Assembly: GCA_963748095.1 (NCBI GenBank)
Contig: CAVVIO010000102.1
Coordinates: forward strand, 62,001-126,000
Source: CAVVIO01 sp963748095
GTDB lineage: Bacteria; Bacteroidota; Bacteroidia; Bacteroidales; UBA10428
Direction: 5' to 3'
Length of the DNA stretch: 64,000 nt
The notes beneath the pieces are model-generated. The model made no database searches. It was not told the DNA's origin and saw nothing but the letters and a program-made list of their open reading frames with translations. This document shows positions 38,880 through 48,017 of this stretch, piece after piece (position 1 is the stretch's first letter; every line of letters starts with the position of its first letter). Made by a program: the position numbers and the translations under genes.

Positions 38880-41090
38880 TTACAACACAGATAAACCCAT
38901 TAACAATGCCCGGACATCAGTAATGTTTTCCACGTTGTATCTGGCATGTGTATTGGCCAGTCCAACTTTTATGGTAATGGCATCGTGTGGAAGGTCTTCA
39001 AACATGTATTCATCGGTCCAGTCATCGCCGATTCCCATAATAAAATCGTAACTTCCTTCCATAACAATATTCATGGCAGCCCGGCCTTTATTTATTCCAC
39101 TGTTCTTTACTTCTATCACCTTGTTGCCTTCCAATATTTCCAGGTTATGATTGGATACCAGGCTTGTAAGATCATCCTTCAGTTCAAGTGCGCGCAGGGT
39201 GCCCAATTCAGGATCAGATTTCCGGTAATGCCATACGAGCGAATAATTTTTTTCTTCGATAAAACTTCCCGGGGTACGGTCGACATAAAATTCGATACTT
39301 GGACGAATCAATTCTTTCCAGGAATTATTCATGGCTTCAATGAGCTTCCAGTCGCTCCCAAGCCTTTTAATCCAAACTCCATGTTCGGTGATCAGGGTGT
39401 ATTTCTTATCCCCAAACCATTCGGTAAAAGTTTCCTTATCCCGGCCACTAATCAGAACAATATGGTTATTTTTCTTTTTGGCAAGTGTATCCAAAATATT
39501 ATACAGTTCCACATCGGGGAATGCATGTTTCGGATTTTTCTGAAAGCCAACCAGTGTGCCGTCATAATCCAGAAACAGAATCCTGTTTTTTGAATGTTTA
39601 TACCTGTCGGAAATGCCCTTGATTAATCGTTCATTCAGTTTCTTTGCCAGGTATTTTTCCTTGATTTTTTTTACACTGTCAAGCGATTCGATGAAATCGT
39701 GCGCCCATTTATCTACGTTATATCTTTGCAGCCTGTTCTGGATAATCTCAATTCTTTCCTTTTGTTCTTCTTCATCCATGCTGACAGCTGTTTTAATGGC
39801 GCTGACAATCTCCTCAAAATTGTTTGGATTGATCATCAAAGCTTCGCTTAGCTCTTTATTGGCACCGGCCATTTCACTAAGGATAAGCACTCCTTTTCCA
39901 TTAGTTTTGCAGGCCATAAATTCTTTAGCTACCAGATTCATCCCGTCTCTTAACGGTGTAATCAGTGCAATATCGCATGAATTATATAGTTCCACCAGGC
40001 TTTCGAAAGGAAAGGAGCGATAGAAATACCAGATAGGTGTCCAGTTAATCGTTGAATGCTCTCCGTTAATTCTTCCAACCAATTCATCTATTTCACTCTT
40101 CATTTGCTGGTAATATTCCACATCGGTACGTGAAGGGACAGATAACAGAATAAGTGTTATTTTTTCATGATATTCCGGGTATTTTTCCAGAAATAGTTTA
40201 AATGCCCGTAAACGATTGGGGATGCCTTTAGTATAATCGAGCCTGTCAATTGATATCATCAATTTACGATCGGGCGAAACTTCGTGAAATTTTTCAATTT
40301 CGAGTCTGATTTTAGATTTTTCTGAATCCGGGTCTTTTTGCTGCTTCAGGGCTTCTTCGTGGAATCTGTTATAATCAATTCCCATAGGGAAGGCGTCTGC
40401 TTTTGAAATCCGGTTTTCAAAATCTATCTGGTTGATGTAAATTTCATGTCCCAGCAGCCGCCTGACACAACTTAAAAAATGACGTTCATAATCGTAAGTA
40501 TGGAACCCGATTAGATCGGCACCCAGCATTCCTTCAATAATTTCATTCCTCCAGGGTAATATTCGGAAAACTTCGTACGAGGGGAAAGGAATATGTAGAA
40601 AAAAACCGATGGAAACTTCGGGATATTGTTCCCTTATAAGTTTGGGTAATAGCAGCAGATGATAATCATGAATCCATATTTTGCTTACATCTTTAAGGTT
40701 GGCAATGACAACCTCAGCAAACTTTTTATTCACCTCCACATAGCCTTCCCAATAGTCACGGTTATATTCTGTATATTGTGTAAAATAATGAAAAAGCGGC
40801 CAAACTGTTTTATTACTGAATCCATAATAAAACAGGTCGATATCGGCTTCATTCAGGTTTACAGGAATACACCTTTCTTTGGCAAGGGCTTTGGTAATTT
40901 TTTTATCTGTTTTATCATCAATTTCATTTCGATTAACTCCGGACCAACCTATCCATTGACTATCATACTGTTTGTAAACTGATTTCATGCCTGTTGCAAG
41001 CCCTCCGACACTGGGTGTAACTGTTATTTGATTATTTTCGTGTTGAATTTGTACCGGAAGCCGGTTTGAGATAATTAGTAGTTTTTCCAT
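38880..41090 (-). CDS. Bifunctional trehalose-6-phosphate synthase/phosphatase
   Basis: 736 residues from ATG 41090 (MEKLLIISNRLPVQI); thirteen further codons upstream are in frame but are polar and unlike the family. Residues 1-470 are a GT20 synthase (SVGGLATGMKSV, HDYHLLLLPKLIREQYP, IDRLDYTKGIPNRL, TPLRDGMNLVAKEF). Residues 490-736 are a HAD phosphatase (FLDYDGTLVGF, LISGRD, GIGDDWTDEYMF). The fused enzyme makes trehalose-6-phosphate from UDP-glucose and glucose-6-phosphate and then trehalose, an osmoprotectant. Both active sites look complete. The fused otsA-otsB form is common in Bacteroidota. Confidence 0.95.
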   Translation of the reverse strand: MEKLLIISNRLPVQIQHENNQITVTPSVGGLATGMKSVYKQYDSQWIGWSGVNRNEIDDKTDKKITKALAKERCIPVNLNEADIDLFYYGFSNKTVWPLFHYFTQYTEYNRDYWEGYVEVNKKFAEVVIANLKDVSKIWIHDYHLLLLPKLIREQYPEVSIGFFLHIPFPSYEVFRILPWRNEIIEGMLGADLIGFHTYDYERHFLSCVRRLLGHEIYINQIDFENRISKADAFPMGIDYNRFHEEALKQQKDPDSEKSKIRLEIEKFHEVSPDRKLMISIDRLDYTKGIPNRLRAFKLFLEKYPEYHEKITLILLSVPSRTDVEYYQQMKSEIDELVGRINGEHSTINWTPIWYFYRSFPFESLVELYNSCDIALITPLRDGMNLVAKEFMACKTNGKGVLILSEMAGANKELSEALMINPNNFEEIVSAIKTAVSMDEEEQKERIEIIQNRLQRYNVDKWAHDFIESLDSVKKIKEKYLAKKLNERLIKGISDRYKHSKNRILFLDYDGTLVGFQKNPKHAFPDVELYNILDTLAKKKNNHIVLISGRDKETFTEWFGDKKYTLITEHGVWIKRLGSDWKLIEAMNNSWKELIRPSIEFYVDRTPGSFIEEKNYSLVWHYRKSDPELGTLRALELKDDLTSLVSNHNLEILEGNKVIEVKNSGINKGRAAMNIVMEGSYDFIMGIGDDWTDEYMFEDLPHDAITIKVGLANTHARYNVENITDVRALLMGLSVL

Positions 41091-41317
41091 ATTGATGTTT
41101 TTACTTGTTGGCGTACTAACAATATACATAATTTTTACTTACATACCTAACAATGTCTCCATACGATTTCTTAAATATTAACGAACCGATTTATTATAGA
41201 AGGAGTATTTTTTCCTTCAGTGTTACATTTTTTGTTGTCGGCGTGTTTAATTTTAATAACAGCCATACAATAAAAAGTGTTTACAGTATAGCCATGATAG
41301 CGCAAAAAAATAAAAAA

Positions 41318-41344
41318 AGCCACCATTTATTATCAAATGTGGCT
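41318..41344 (-). terminator. Bidirectional terminator below the HNH-type gene
   Basis: AGCCAC and GTGGCT, with inner ATTT/AAAT pairs around ATTATC, form a stem flanked by A/T tracts on both sides. On the minus strand it ends in a long T-run and would stop transcripts from the HNH gene. Confidence 0.65.
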
Positions 41345-41360
41345 AATAAAAAAATAACAA

Positions 41361-41514
41361 TCAAAATTTTATACTGATCTCATTTGGGGCAGGTAAAAAT
41401 GTTCCTTTAGCAGTTGACGTTATAAAATTAATATCTCTTCCGGCAAAGTTACTTGCAACTGGATATAATGGTACCGATAAAACTGCAAGAATTTTATGAG
41501 CAGTAGAAATCTTA
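41361..41514 (-). other. Orphan coding-like stretch immediately after the HNH-type gene
   Basis: In the frame next to the HNH stop the minus strand reads about 50 open codons, including ILAVLSVPLYPVASNFAGRD and ending APNEISIKF then TGA, directly before the terminator. It has no start codon. It looks like the C-terminal end of another protein, perhaps one displaced by the HNH gene, or a chance frame. The opposite strand is also open here, which lowers confidence. Confidence 0.25.
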
Positions 41515-42081
41515 TTCCACCTTTACATGTCCCCAGTTTTCTCCTTTTCTGATCCTGTTAAGTTGTGTATGTGTGATTCCGAATTCCTTTGCGATCTTAT
41601 ACAATGGATTTTTCCCTCTTTTCAATTTCATTTTTAACCGTATAACCTGGGTTTCGGTTAATTTGGCATTGGTTATTGAACCTTTGCGGTTTTCCTGGGC
41701 TATTTTTGTTTTGGGACTTTTCTGACTGTGAACAAACAGATCCTCACGTGTAACCCATTTCAGGTTTTTATAATAATTATTCCACTTGTTAAAATCGGCA
41801 TGAATCACGTAAGTGTGTTTGTTGGAAGGTTGCTCTATAAATGTTTCTGCTACCAGTCGGTGCACACATTTGGTTTTACGGTGTTTCCAGTCGACATTCG
41901 ATTTAAAGGAGAAATACTGGTACCCATTAACATTGGCAGATTTCAGAATTTTCCATTCGTTAATGTCATTTTTAAAAATCCTGATTCTTCCATAATTGGA
42001 TAATTCATACCTTTCTTCTTCATTAATACCATCAAATTTTAAGGGTTTCCATACTTCGTCCCAGTAATTCTTCGGAGTCAT
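41512..42081 (-). CDS. HNH endonuclease-like protein with NUMOD4 domain and helix-turn-helix
   Basis: 189 residues. The N-terminal block EVWKPLKFDGINEEERYELS and NYGRIR is the NUMOD4 DNA-contact motif of homing endonucleases. The centre (CVHRLVAETFIEQPSNKHTY, then VIHADFNKWNNYYKNLKWVT) is an HNH_3-type nuclease core, though the usual NHxDGNKxNN has drifted (IHADFNKWNN), so activity is doubtful. The C-terminus (KLKRGKNPLYKIAKEFGITH) is a helix-turn-helix. It is a solitary gene with its own terminator, flanked by gene-poor AT-rich DNA, consistent with a mobile selfish gene. It could alternatively be a domesticated DNA-binding protein. Confidence 0.78.
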   Translation of the reverse strand: MTPKNYWDEVWKPLKFDGINEEERYELSNYGRIRIFKNDINEWKILKSANVNGYQYFSFKSNVDWKHRKTKCVHRLVAETFIEQPSNKHTYVIHADFNKWNNYYKNLKWVTREDLFVHSQKSPKTKIAQENRKGSITNAKLTETQVIRLKMKLKRGKNPLYKIAKEFGITHTQLNRIRKGENWGHVKVE

Positions 42082-42807
42082 AATTTTATATAATAATGAT
42101 TAATAATAAATTGAATAATATTTTAATGCTTCGTTAAATTTTTATCATCCTCGAATGGGTCTTATAATTAATCCCATGCAGGTTAATGCTTTTCATGTTC
42201 ACATTCTAATACTGGTACAGCAAAAAATTTTTGTAATTGACCTTTTTGTAAAAAATTGTAATACTGGGGAATTAATATGCGATATCTGTGAGTAAATAAA
42301 GATACATAAAATTTATTATCCTTCCTCTAAAATTCCCTCGAAATTATACATTTTCACTCTTTTTTGTAATGGTAACTATTCCTCATATATAAAAACGCTG
42401 TGTTTTCTATACTAAATTTGATGAATATAGTTTAATAATTTCGGTTCAGTTGGAATTAGATTTCACTCGTACTTATACTCTATGTTTTGTTTACCGTACG
42501 TTTCTCATGTTAATACAAACAAATAATTCCCATGAAAGTTTGCTTATTTGAATATTTTAGAAATTTTTTTTTAAATAATCTGATAACTTGTAGTTTATCA
42601 ATGCTTTTAATTGCGATTATTTTCTGAATAATTTTCTATCTGTAGTAATAATGCCAGACATAGAACTTCTATTTACGTCTCAGTTTGGCATGAAAACCAT
42701 TATATTATCATAATTTAAGTGTGAAACTTTCTTAAACGGTTTATCTTAAATATTGCTATTAATCTGTTTATACATGGCTATTTTAAGGGTAAATTTCAAG
42801 AAGCCGG
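42082..42807. other. Gene-free AT-rich stretch of about 725 bases
   Basis: I find no credible coding frame, RNA gene, strong hairpin or promoter match here on either strand. It lies upstream of the HNH-type gene and downstream of the GDCC-motif gene. It has several A/T runs and a short repeated TTTTTGTAA motif around 42221-42255. Confidence 0.5.
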
Positions 42808-43020
42808 TCAGCAGCAGTTTTTTTCCTGCTGGACAGGAGGGCAAGGAATAGACCCGTACGAACAAAATACACAACAATCTCCTTCCTTTGGATGCATTAT
42901 TGTACCACAATTTTTACATTTATAATAAATCTGACAAGAATCAACAGGCATTGATTCGGTTTTTTTATGATCACATTTGGGACATGTAATTTCCGATTCT
43001 AAGATTATTTTTCCATCCAT
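42808..43020 (-). CDS. Small GDCC-motif zinc-ribbon protein
   Basis: 70 residues with ten Cys. An N-terminal zinc knuckle (CPKCDHKK) and a second CKNCG form a zinc ribbon, followed by EGDCCVFCSYGSIPCPP, the signature of the GDCCVxC small-protein family, some members of which are selenoproteins. The C-terminus is NCC. No TGA is used in place of Cys here. Family members often sit near metal-resistance or mercury genes, but no such gene is seen nearby. The likely role is metal binding or metal transfer in the cytoplasm. It stands alone between AT-rich intergenic stretches. Confidence 0.82.
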   Translation of the reverse strand: MDGKIILESEITCPKCDHKKTESMPVDSCQIYYKCKNCGTIMHPKEGDCCVFCSYGSIPCPPVQQEKNCC

Positions 43021-43178
43021 TTGAAATATAGTTGTTTGTTTAATCCTTAAACTTTATCCTATTCATTTCTATAGGTAGAACAAGTTTATTTTCTGATTGT
43101 TGTTCGATCAGGAAAAAATTGGTTGATAAAAATTCCGGATTAATTTCGGTAAATTGCACTTATTAAATTTGCATTTGA

Positions 43179-44507
43179 ATGATGGTACATTTTATTTACA
43201 GACATCACCGGACACTGATTGTATTTCTATCGGTTGTCTTATTAACAGCCTGCCATAACGGCGAAACTTCTGTTGTTAATGAAAATAACATTCAATACAG
43301 ACAAGCAGTTGATCTGAACGGACAGAAGATCAGTTATCACTACGTATTGCCTGGTAAAAAGGACGGAAAAAAAACAGCTCTTTTGGTAGCTGTTGATCCG
43401 CACGGAAACGGAGAACTGGCTGTAAAACAATTTCTGCCTGCTGTGAACAAATTGCATTGTATGGTGATCGGATTGGATAATGTCAGGAACAACCTTTCTG
43501 ATTTTGAGAAGAAAATGGAAGCAGATATTAATGATGCCGTCCATGAGTTTTCGCTATCGGATAAACCTGTTATCTATGCCGGATTTTCAGGCGGTGCGCG
43601 CATGGCTTTACAATATGGCTATGTTCATAATGCCTCAGGAATTATAATGTGTGGGGCAGGCCCCGGTAATATATGGCAATCGAAACTGGCATTCCCGCTT
43701 GTTGCCATTTCAGGGACTCACGATTTTAATTTTGCAGAATTATATTATCCGCCCACTACATCTGTTGTAAATGATAAAAATAAACTCTCCCTGTTTTTTA
43801 ATGGGAAACACGAATGGCCATCTCCGCAGTTATTGTCTGAGGCTGCATCATATATTTATCTCAGGGAACGGATAAATAAAAGGGGAATTAATATAAGTTC
43901 CAAAGATTTTATCAGCCGCAGTGATAGTATGGCGAATAAGGGAGACTATCTGATGGCTTTTAAAGAGCTTGAAATGGGGACGAAAATTTATCCTAAAGAC
44001 GATGACCTGAAGAAAAAGCTGAATAACTTGTTGTCAAAACCGGAATGTAACAATTATTTTTACCAGCTGATGTCCAATCTGAGAGCTGAATATTCGAGGA
44101 ATAACACGTATGTATCCGATCTGGATAAGCAGGACACTACCTGGTGGAAGCAGGAAATACAAAAAGTTGACGGGTTAGCCGCTGATAAGAAAGATAAATT
44201 GCAATCAGACTCTTATGCCCGTACCAGGGCTTTTCTCGGTATCCTGCTATATTCGAAAACCAGTGCTGCTTTTCGTAATCAGGCTGCTAAAGATCAGATC
44301 AGAAAATACCTGCAGATATATCAATTACTTGAACCCGATAATCCTGATGTTTATTACTACAAAGCATTATATGCTTACCAAAATAAAAATTCCGTAATGT
44401 GCATACAAGATCTGACAAAGTCCTCACAACTGGGATTTAACGATTACGGCCGTTTACATTCCGATTTTCCGGAGGAAATATACAGGCAAGTCTTCCCGGA
44501 TAAATAA
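43179..44507 (+). CDS. Alpha/beta-hydrolase lipoprotein with helical-repeat C-terminus
   Basis: 442 residues. The signal (LIVFLSVVLLTAC) has a lipobox ending LTAC. Residues 40-220 fold as an alpha/beta hydrolase: LLVAVDPHGNGELA, the nucleophile elbow YAGFSGGARM (Ser) and GTHDFNF, with a possible His in NGKHEWP. The remaining 220 residues are helical with TPR-like spacing (DYLMAFKELEMGTKIYPKDD, then the C-terminal NPDVYYYKALYAYQNKN). It resembles predicted periplasmic esterases or peptidase-like hydrolases. The substrate is unknown. It is a single gene upstream of the hut operon, separated by 260 bases without a gene. Confidence 0.7.
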   Translation: MMVHFIYRHHRTLIVFLSVVLLTACHNGETSVVNENNIQYRQAVDLNGQKISYHYVLPGKKDGKKTALLVAVDPHGNGELAVKQFLPAVNKLHCMVIGLDNVRNNLSDFEKKMEADINDAVHEFSLSDKPVIYAGFSGGARMALQYGYVHNASGIIMCGAGPGNIWQSKLAFPLVAISGTHDFNFAELYYPPTTSVVNDKNKLSLFFNGKHEWPSPQLLSEAASYIYLRERINKRGINISSKDFISRSDSMANKGDYLMAFKELEMGTKIYPKDDDLKKKLNNLLSKPECNNYFYQLMSNLRAEYSRNNTYVSDLDKQDTTWWKQEIQKVDGLAADKKDKLQSDSYARTRAFLGILLYSKTSAAFRNQAAKDQIRKYLQIYQLLEPDNPDVYYYKALYAYQNKNSVMCIQDLTKSSQLGFNDYGRLHSDFPEEIYRQVFPDK

Positions 44508-44768
44508 GCTTTTATCAAATTCTGAAATTTGAGTTAAAAAAGTTTAGTTTTTATTTGGCTGGGCTTTTTAAGTTTTTGTGACTTATGAAGCCGCCTGACG
44601 TTTCGGAACTTCTAACCGCTTATGTGATTAATTTCATTTTCTGCAGGTTTATTTATACCTAACTTAGTGTATTAATTTCTTCAGATTTTCCTTGTTCAAA
44701 GGGGAAAGAAGATGAGTATTCTTATAAATACAATATAAAGTTCACTGAGAAAATAGAGGTCAAAGGAT

Positions 44769-46346
44769 ATGGAAAGTTCATTATCATTTAGTTATGGCAG
44801 TGACACCCTCACAACAGGGTTAGCACTGGAAATAGCTGCAGGAAAAAGAAAAGGTGTGCTGAACAATGAGATCACAGAACGGGTAAATAGAAGTCATAAC
44901 ACAGTGAAACAAATTGTTCATAAAAAAATTACGGTTTATGGTATTAATACGGGATTCGGGCCACTTTGTACTACCATCATTTCAGAAGAAGATACACGCA
45001 AACTTCAGCATAACCTGCTGAAAAGCCATAGTGTGGGTGTGGGAGAAAATATACCTGATGAGATTGCGCTTTTAATGATGATCGTAAAAGTCCATTCACT
45101 GGCACAGGGATATTCAGGAATTTCATTAAAGACACTGGAACGCATTATATGGCATATAGACAATCGTGTCATTCCATGTGTTCCTTCACAGGGATCAGTA
45201 GGAGCGTCAGGGGATCTTGCTCCGCTGGCGCATCTTTTTCTTCCTTTAATCGGTTTAGGTTTTGTGCATTACCAGGGTCAGGAAATTCCAACCTCCGAGT
45301 TATATCAGAAACTGAAAATGAAGCCGGTTGATCTCGGCCCAAAGGAAGGACTGGCCCTGATAAACGGCACCCAGTTTATAGCTGCGCATGCTATAAAAGT
45401 TGTTGAAAAGCTTCAGAATTGCCTGGACAATGCCGATATTATTGCAGCTATGAACCTGGAAGCCATGCTGGGCTCAATTAAAACTTTCGATCCGGCACTT
45501 CACGAACTTCGTCCCTACGATGGTAGTAAATATGTAGCCGAACGTATGCTGACCCTGGTGGGGAAGTCGGAGATAAACGAATCACACAAGGATTGTCACC
45601 GGGTGCAGGATCCATATTCTTTGCGATGTATTCCCCAGGTACATGGTGCGTCGCGAAATGCATGGCTGCACCTGAAACAAATGCTGCACATCGAATTGAA
45701 TTCAGTAACCGACAACCCGATTGTTTTCAGCGAGGAAAAAGCCATCAGTGGAGGAAATTTTCATGGTCAGCCAATGGCGCTTCCACTCGACTATGCAGCA
45801 CTGGCAGCTGCCGAAACAGGAAATATCGCCGACCGACGTATTTACCTTTCACTAATGGAAACGATCGAAGGATTACCCAAACTGCTGATGAAAGAAACCG
45901 GGTTAAACTCGGGATTTATGATCCCGCAATATACAACTGCCGCTCTGGTCAGTGAAAATAAAAGTCTCTGCTTTCCGGCCAGTGTTGACAGTATTCCTAC
46001 TTCCATGGGACAGGAAGATCATGTAAGTATGGGGTCTATCAGCGCCAGAAAAACATTACAGATCACTGAAAACCTTGAAAAGATCCTGGGTATTGAATTA
46101 TTCTGTGCAGCACAGGGATTTGATTTCCGGAAACCTTTGAAATCAGGTCCCCTTATCGATGCCTGTCACAGCTATGTTCGGGAAACTATTCCTTTTGCCG
46201 AATCGGACCGTGTTTATGCAGGTGACATGAACAGGGCTATTGAAATCGTGAAGAATAAGGAACTGGTGAATCTGACCAATGAATTATCAAAAAAAGAAAA
46301 CTTACATTTTAAAAACGAAAGACATGAACTTTTCGGAATTTATTGA
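44769..46346 (+). CDS. hutH: Histidine ammonia-lyase
   Basis: 525 residues. The active-site cofactor MIO forms from Ala-Ser-Gly, here A146-S147-G148 in SVGASGDLAPLAH. The Tyr block YGINTGFGPL and the C-terminal QEDHVSMGSISARK are also diagnostic. It removes ammonia from histidine to give urocanate, the first step of the Hut pathway. A Shine-Dalgarno-like AGAGG lies upstream of the ATG. hutU begins inside its last codons, so the two are translationally coupled. It opens a four-gene operon. Confidence 0.96.
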   Translation: MESSLSFSYGSDTLTTGLALEIAAGKRKGVLNNEITERVNRSHNTVKQIVHKKITVYGINTGFGPLCTTIISEEDTRKLQHNLLKSHSVGVGENIPDEIALLMMIVKVHSLAQGYSGISLKTLERIIWHIDNRVIPCVPSQGSVGASGDLAPLAHLFLPLIGLGFVHYQGQEIPTSELYQKLKMKPVDLGPKEGLALINGTQFIAAHAIKVVEKLQNCLDNADIIAAMNLEAMLGSIKTFDPALHELRPYDGSKYVAERMLTLVGKSEINESHKDCHRVQDPYSLRCIPQVHGASRNAWLHLKQMLHIELNSVTDNPIVFSEEKAISGGNFHGQPMALPLDYAALAAAETGNIADRRIYLSLMETIEGLPKLLMKETGLNSGFMIPQYTTAALVSENKSLCFPASVDSIPTSMGQEDHVSMGSISARKTLQITENLEKILGIELFCAAQGFDFRKPLKSGPLIDACHSYVRETIPFAESDRVYAGDMNRAIEIVKNKELVNLTNELSKKENLHFKNERHELFGIY

Positions 46347-47997
46347 TACCTATGCCCGTCATCCGCATTATAAAGCTCCTACCGGTAATAAGTTGCATGC
46401 CCGGTCGTGGCAGACAGAAGCCCCTTTGCGCATGTTGCTGAACAACCTCGACAGTGAAGTAGCTGAAGATCCTGAAAACCTGGTAGTATATGGGGGAACC
46501 GGTCAGGCTGCAAGAAATGTAGGGGCATTAAAAGACATTATAAAATGTTTGCTGGAGTTGAAAGAAGACGAAAGCCTGCTGGTACAATCGGGGAAAGCGG
46601 TAGGAGTTGTACGTACCCATCCCGAAGCTCCTCGTGTATTTATTGCCAACAGTAACCTGGTACCGGCATGGGCCAATTGGGAACATTTCGAAGAACTTAA
46701 GAAAAAAGGACTGATGATGTATGGCCAGATGACTGCCGGCAGCTGGATATATATTGGTACGCAGGGAATACTCCAGGGAACTTACGAAACTTTTGTTGCC
46801 TGTGGTGAAAAATATTTCAACGGTGACCTGAAACATAAATTATTGGTAAGTGGCGGTCTGGGAGGCATGGGTGGCGCCCAGCCACTGGCAGCTACTATGG
46901 CAGGTGCAACCTTTCTGGGTGTGGATGTCGATCCGGAACGAATCAAAAAGAGGATACACACCCGGTATATAGATAAAATGACATTTGATTATGAGGAAGC
47001 TAAAAATTGGGTTCTGGAAGCTAAAGAAAAAGGAGAGGCTTTATCTGTAGGACTTGTGGGGAATATCGGTGATGTCCTTGAAAAGTTATTGAAGGATACT
47101 ATTATTCCGGATATCCTTACCGATCAGACTTCTGCACATGATCCGGTTTACGGCTATATACCCCACGGACTTTCCCTTGAAGAAGCGCTTCAATTACGAA
47201 AAACCAATCCGGAGACATATAAAAGCAAATCCCTGAAAAGTATGGCCCGCCATGTAGGAATTATGCTGCAAATGCAAAAAAAAGGCAGCATAACTTTTGA
47301 CTATGGGAATAACTTGCGTGAATTTGCCCGCCAGGGAGGGGAGGAAAATGCATTTGACTTTAACGGATTTGTTCCCGAATTTATACGTCCGTTGTTTTGT
47401 GAGGGGAAAGGGCCCTTCCGATGGGCTGCGCTATCTGGCGATCCGAAAGATATCTATGCAACAGATGAAGCTTTGATCGAAGCTTTCCCTGAAAACACCC
47501 AATTGATCAATTGGCTGAACCAGGCAAGGGAAAAAGTAGCCTTCCAGGGATTGCCCTGCCGCATTTGCTGGCTTGGGATGGGCGAGCGCGAAAAAGCCGG
47601 ACTGATCTTTAACAACCTGGTACGATCGGGGAAAGTTAAAGCCCCCATAGTGATTGGCCGCGATCACCTCGACTGCGGTTCTGTTGCTTCTCCCAACCGG
47701 GAGACTGAGGGAATGAAAGACGGCAGTGATGCCGTATCCGACTGGCCCTTGCTTAACCTGATGTCGAATACCGGTGGTGGGGCTACCTGGGTGTCTTTCC
47801 ATCACGGCGGAGGGGTGGGAATGGGTTTTTCGCAGCATGCAGGAATGGTTGTTCTGGCCGATGGAACTGATCGGGCTGAACGTTGTCTGAAAAGGGTTCT
47901 TTATAACGATCCAGCTTTGGGAATTTACAGGCACACGGATGCCGGATACGAAAAAGCTGATGAATACCTCCACCGGTTTAACCTGAACTTTTTATAA
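46324..47997 (+). CDS. hutU: Urocanate hydratase
   Basis: 557 residues from ATG 46324 (MNFSEFIDTYARHP), matching the family's usual length. A TTG/ATG 45 bases earlier lies well inside hutH and adds unlikely residues. Characteristic blocks are VVYGGTGQAARN, the NAD-binding LLVSGGLGGMGGAQPLA, TDQTSAHDPVYGY and CRICWLGMGEREKAG. It turns urocanate into imidazolone propionate using a tightly bound NAD. It overlaps the hutH stop by 23 bases, and hutI starts 20 bases after it. Confidence 0.96.
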   Translation: MNFSEFIDTYARHPHYKAPTGNKLHARSWQTEAPLRMLLNNLDSEVAEDPENLVVYGGTGQAARNVGALKDIIKCLLELKEDESLLVQSGKAVGVVRTHPEAPRVFIANSNLVPAWANWEHFEELKKKGLMMYGQMTAGSWIYIGTQGILQGTYETFVACGEKYFNGDLKHKLLVSGGLGGMGGAQPLAATMAGATFLGVDVDPERIKKRIHTRYIDKMTFDYEEAKNWVLEAKEKGEALSVGLVGNIGDVLEKLLKDTIIPDILTDQTSAHDPVYGYIPHGLSLEEALQLRKTNPETYKSKSLKSMARHVGIMLQMQKKGSITFDYGNNLREFARQGGEENAFDFNGFVPEFIRPLFCEGKGPFRWAALSGDPKDIYATDEALIEAFPENTQLINWLNQAREKVAFQGLPCRICWLGMGEREKAGLIFNNLVRSGKVKAPIVIGRDHLDCGSVASPNRETEGMKDGSDAVSDWPLLNLMSNTGGGATWVSFHHGGGVGMGFSQHAGMVVLADGTDRAERCLKRVLYNDPALGIYRHTDAGYEKADEYLHRFNLNFL

Positions 47998-48017
47998 CTT
48001 AGAAAAAAAATCAGTAT

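Noticed and set aside
41153..41377. 74-residue plus-strand frame above the trehalose gene
   Set aside because: Its codon pattern and composition are those of AT-rich non-coding DNA, and it overlaps the terminator of the HNH gene.
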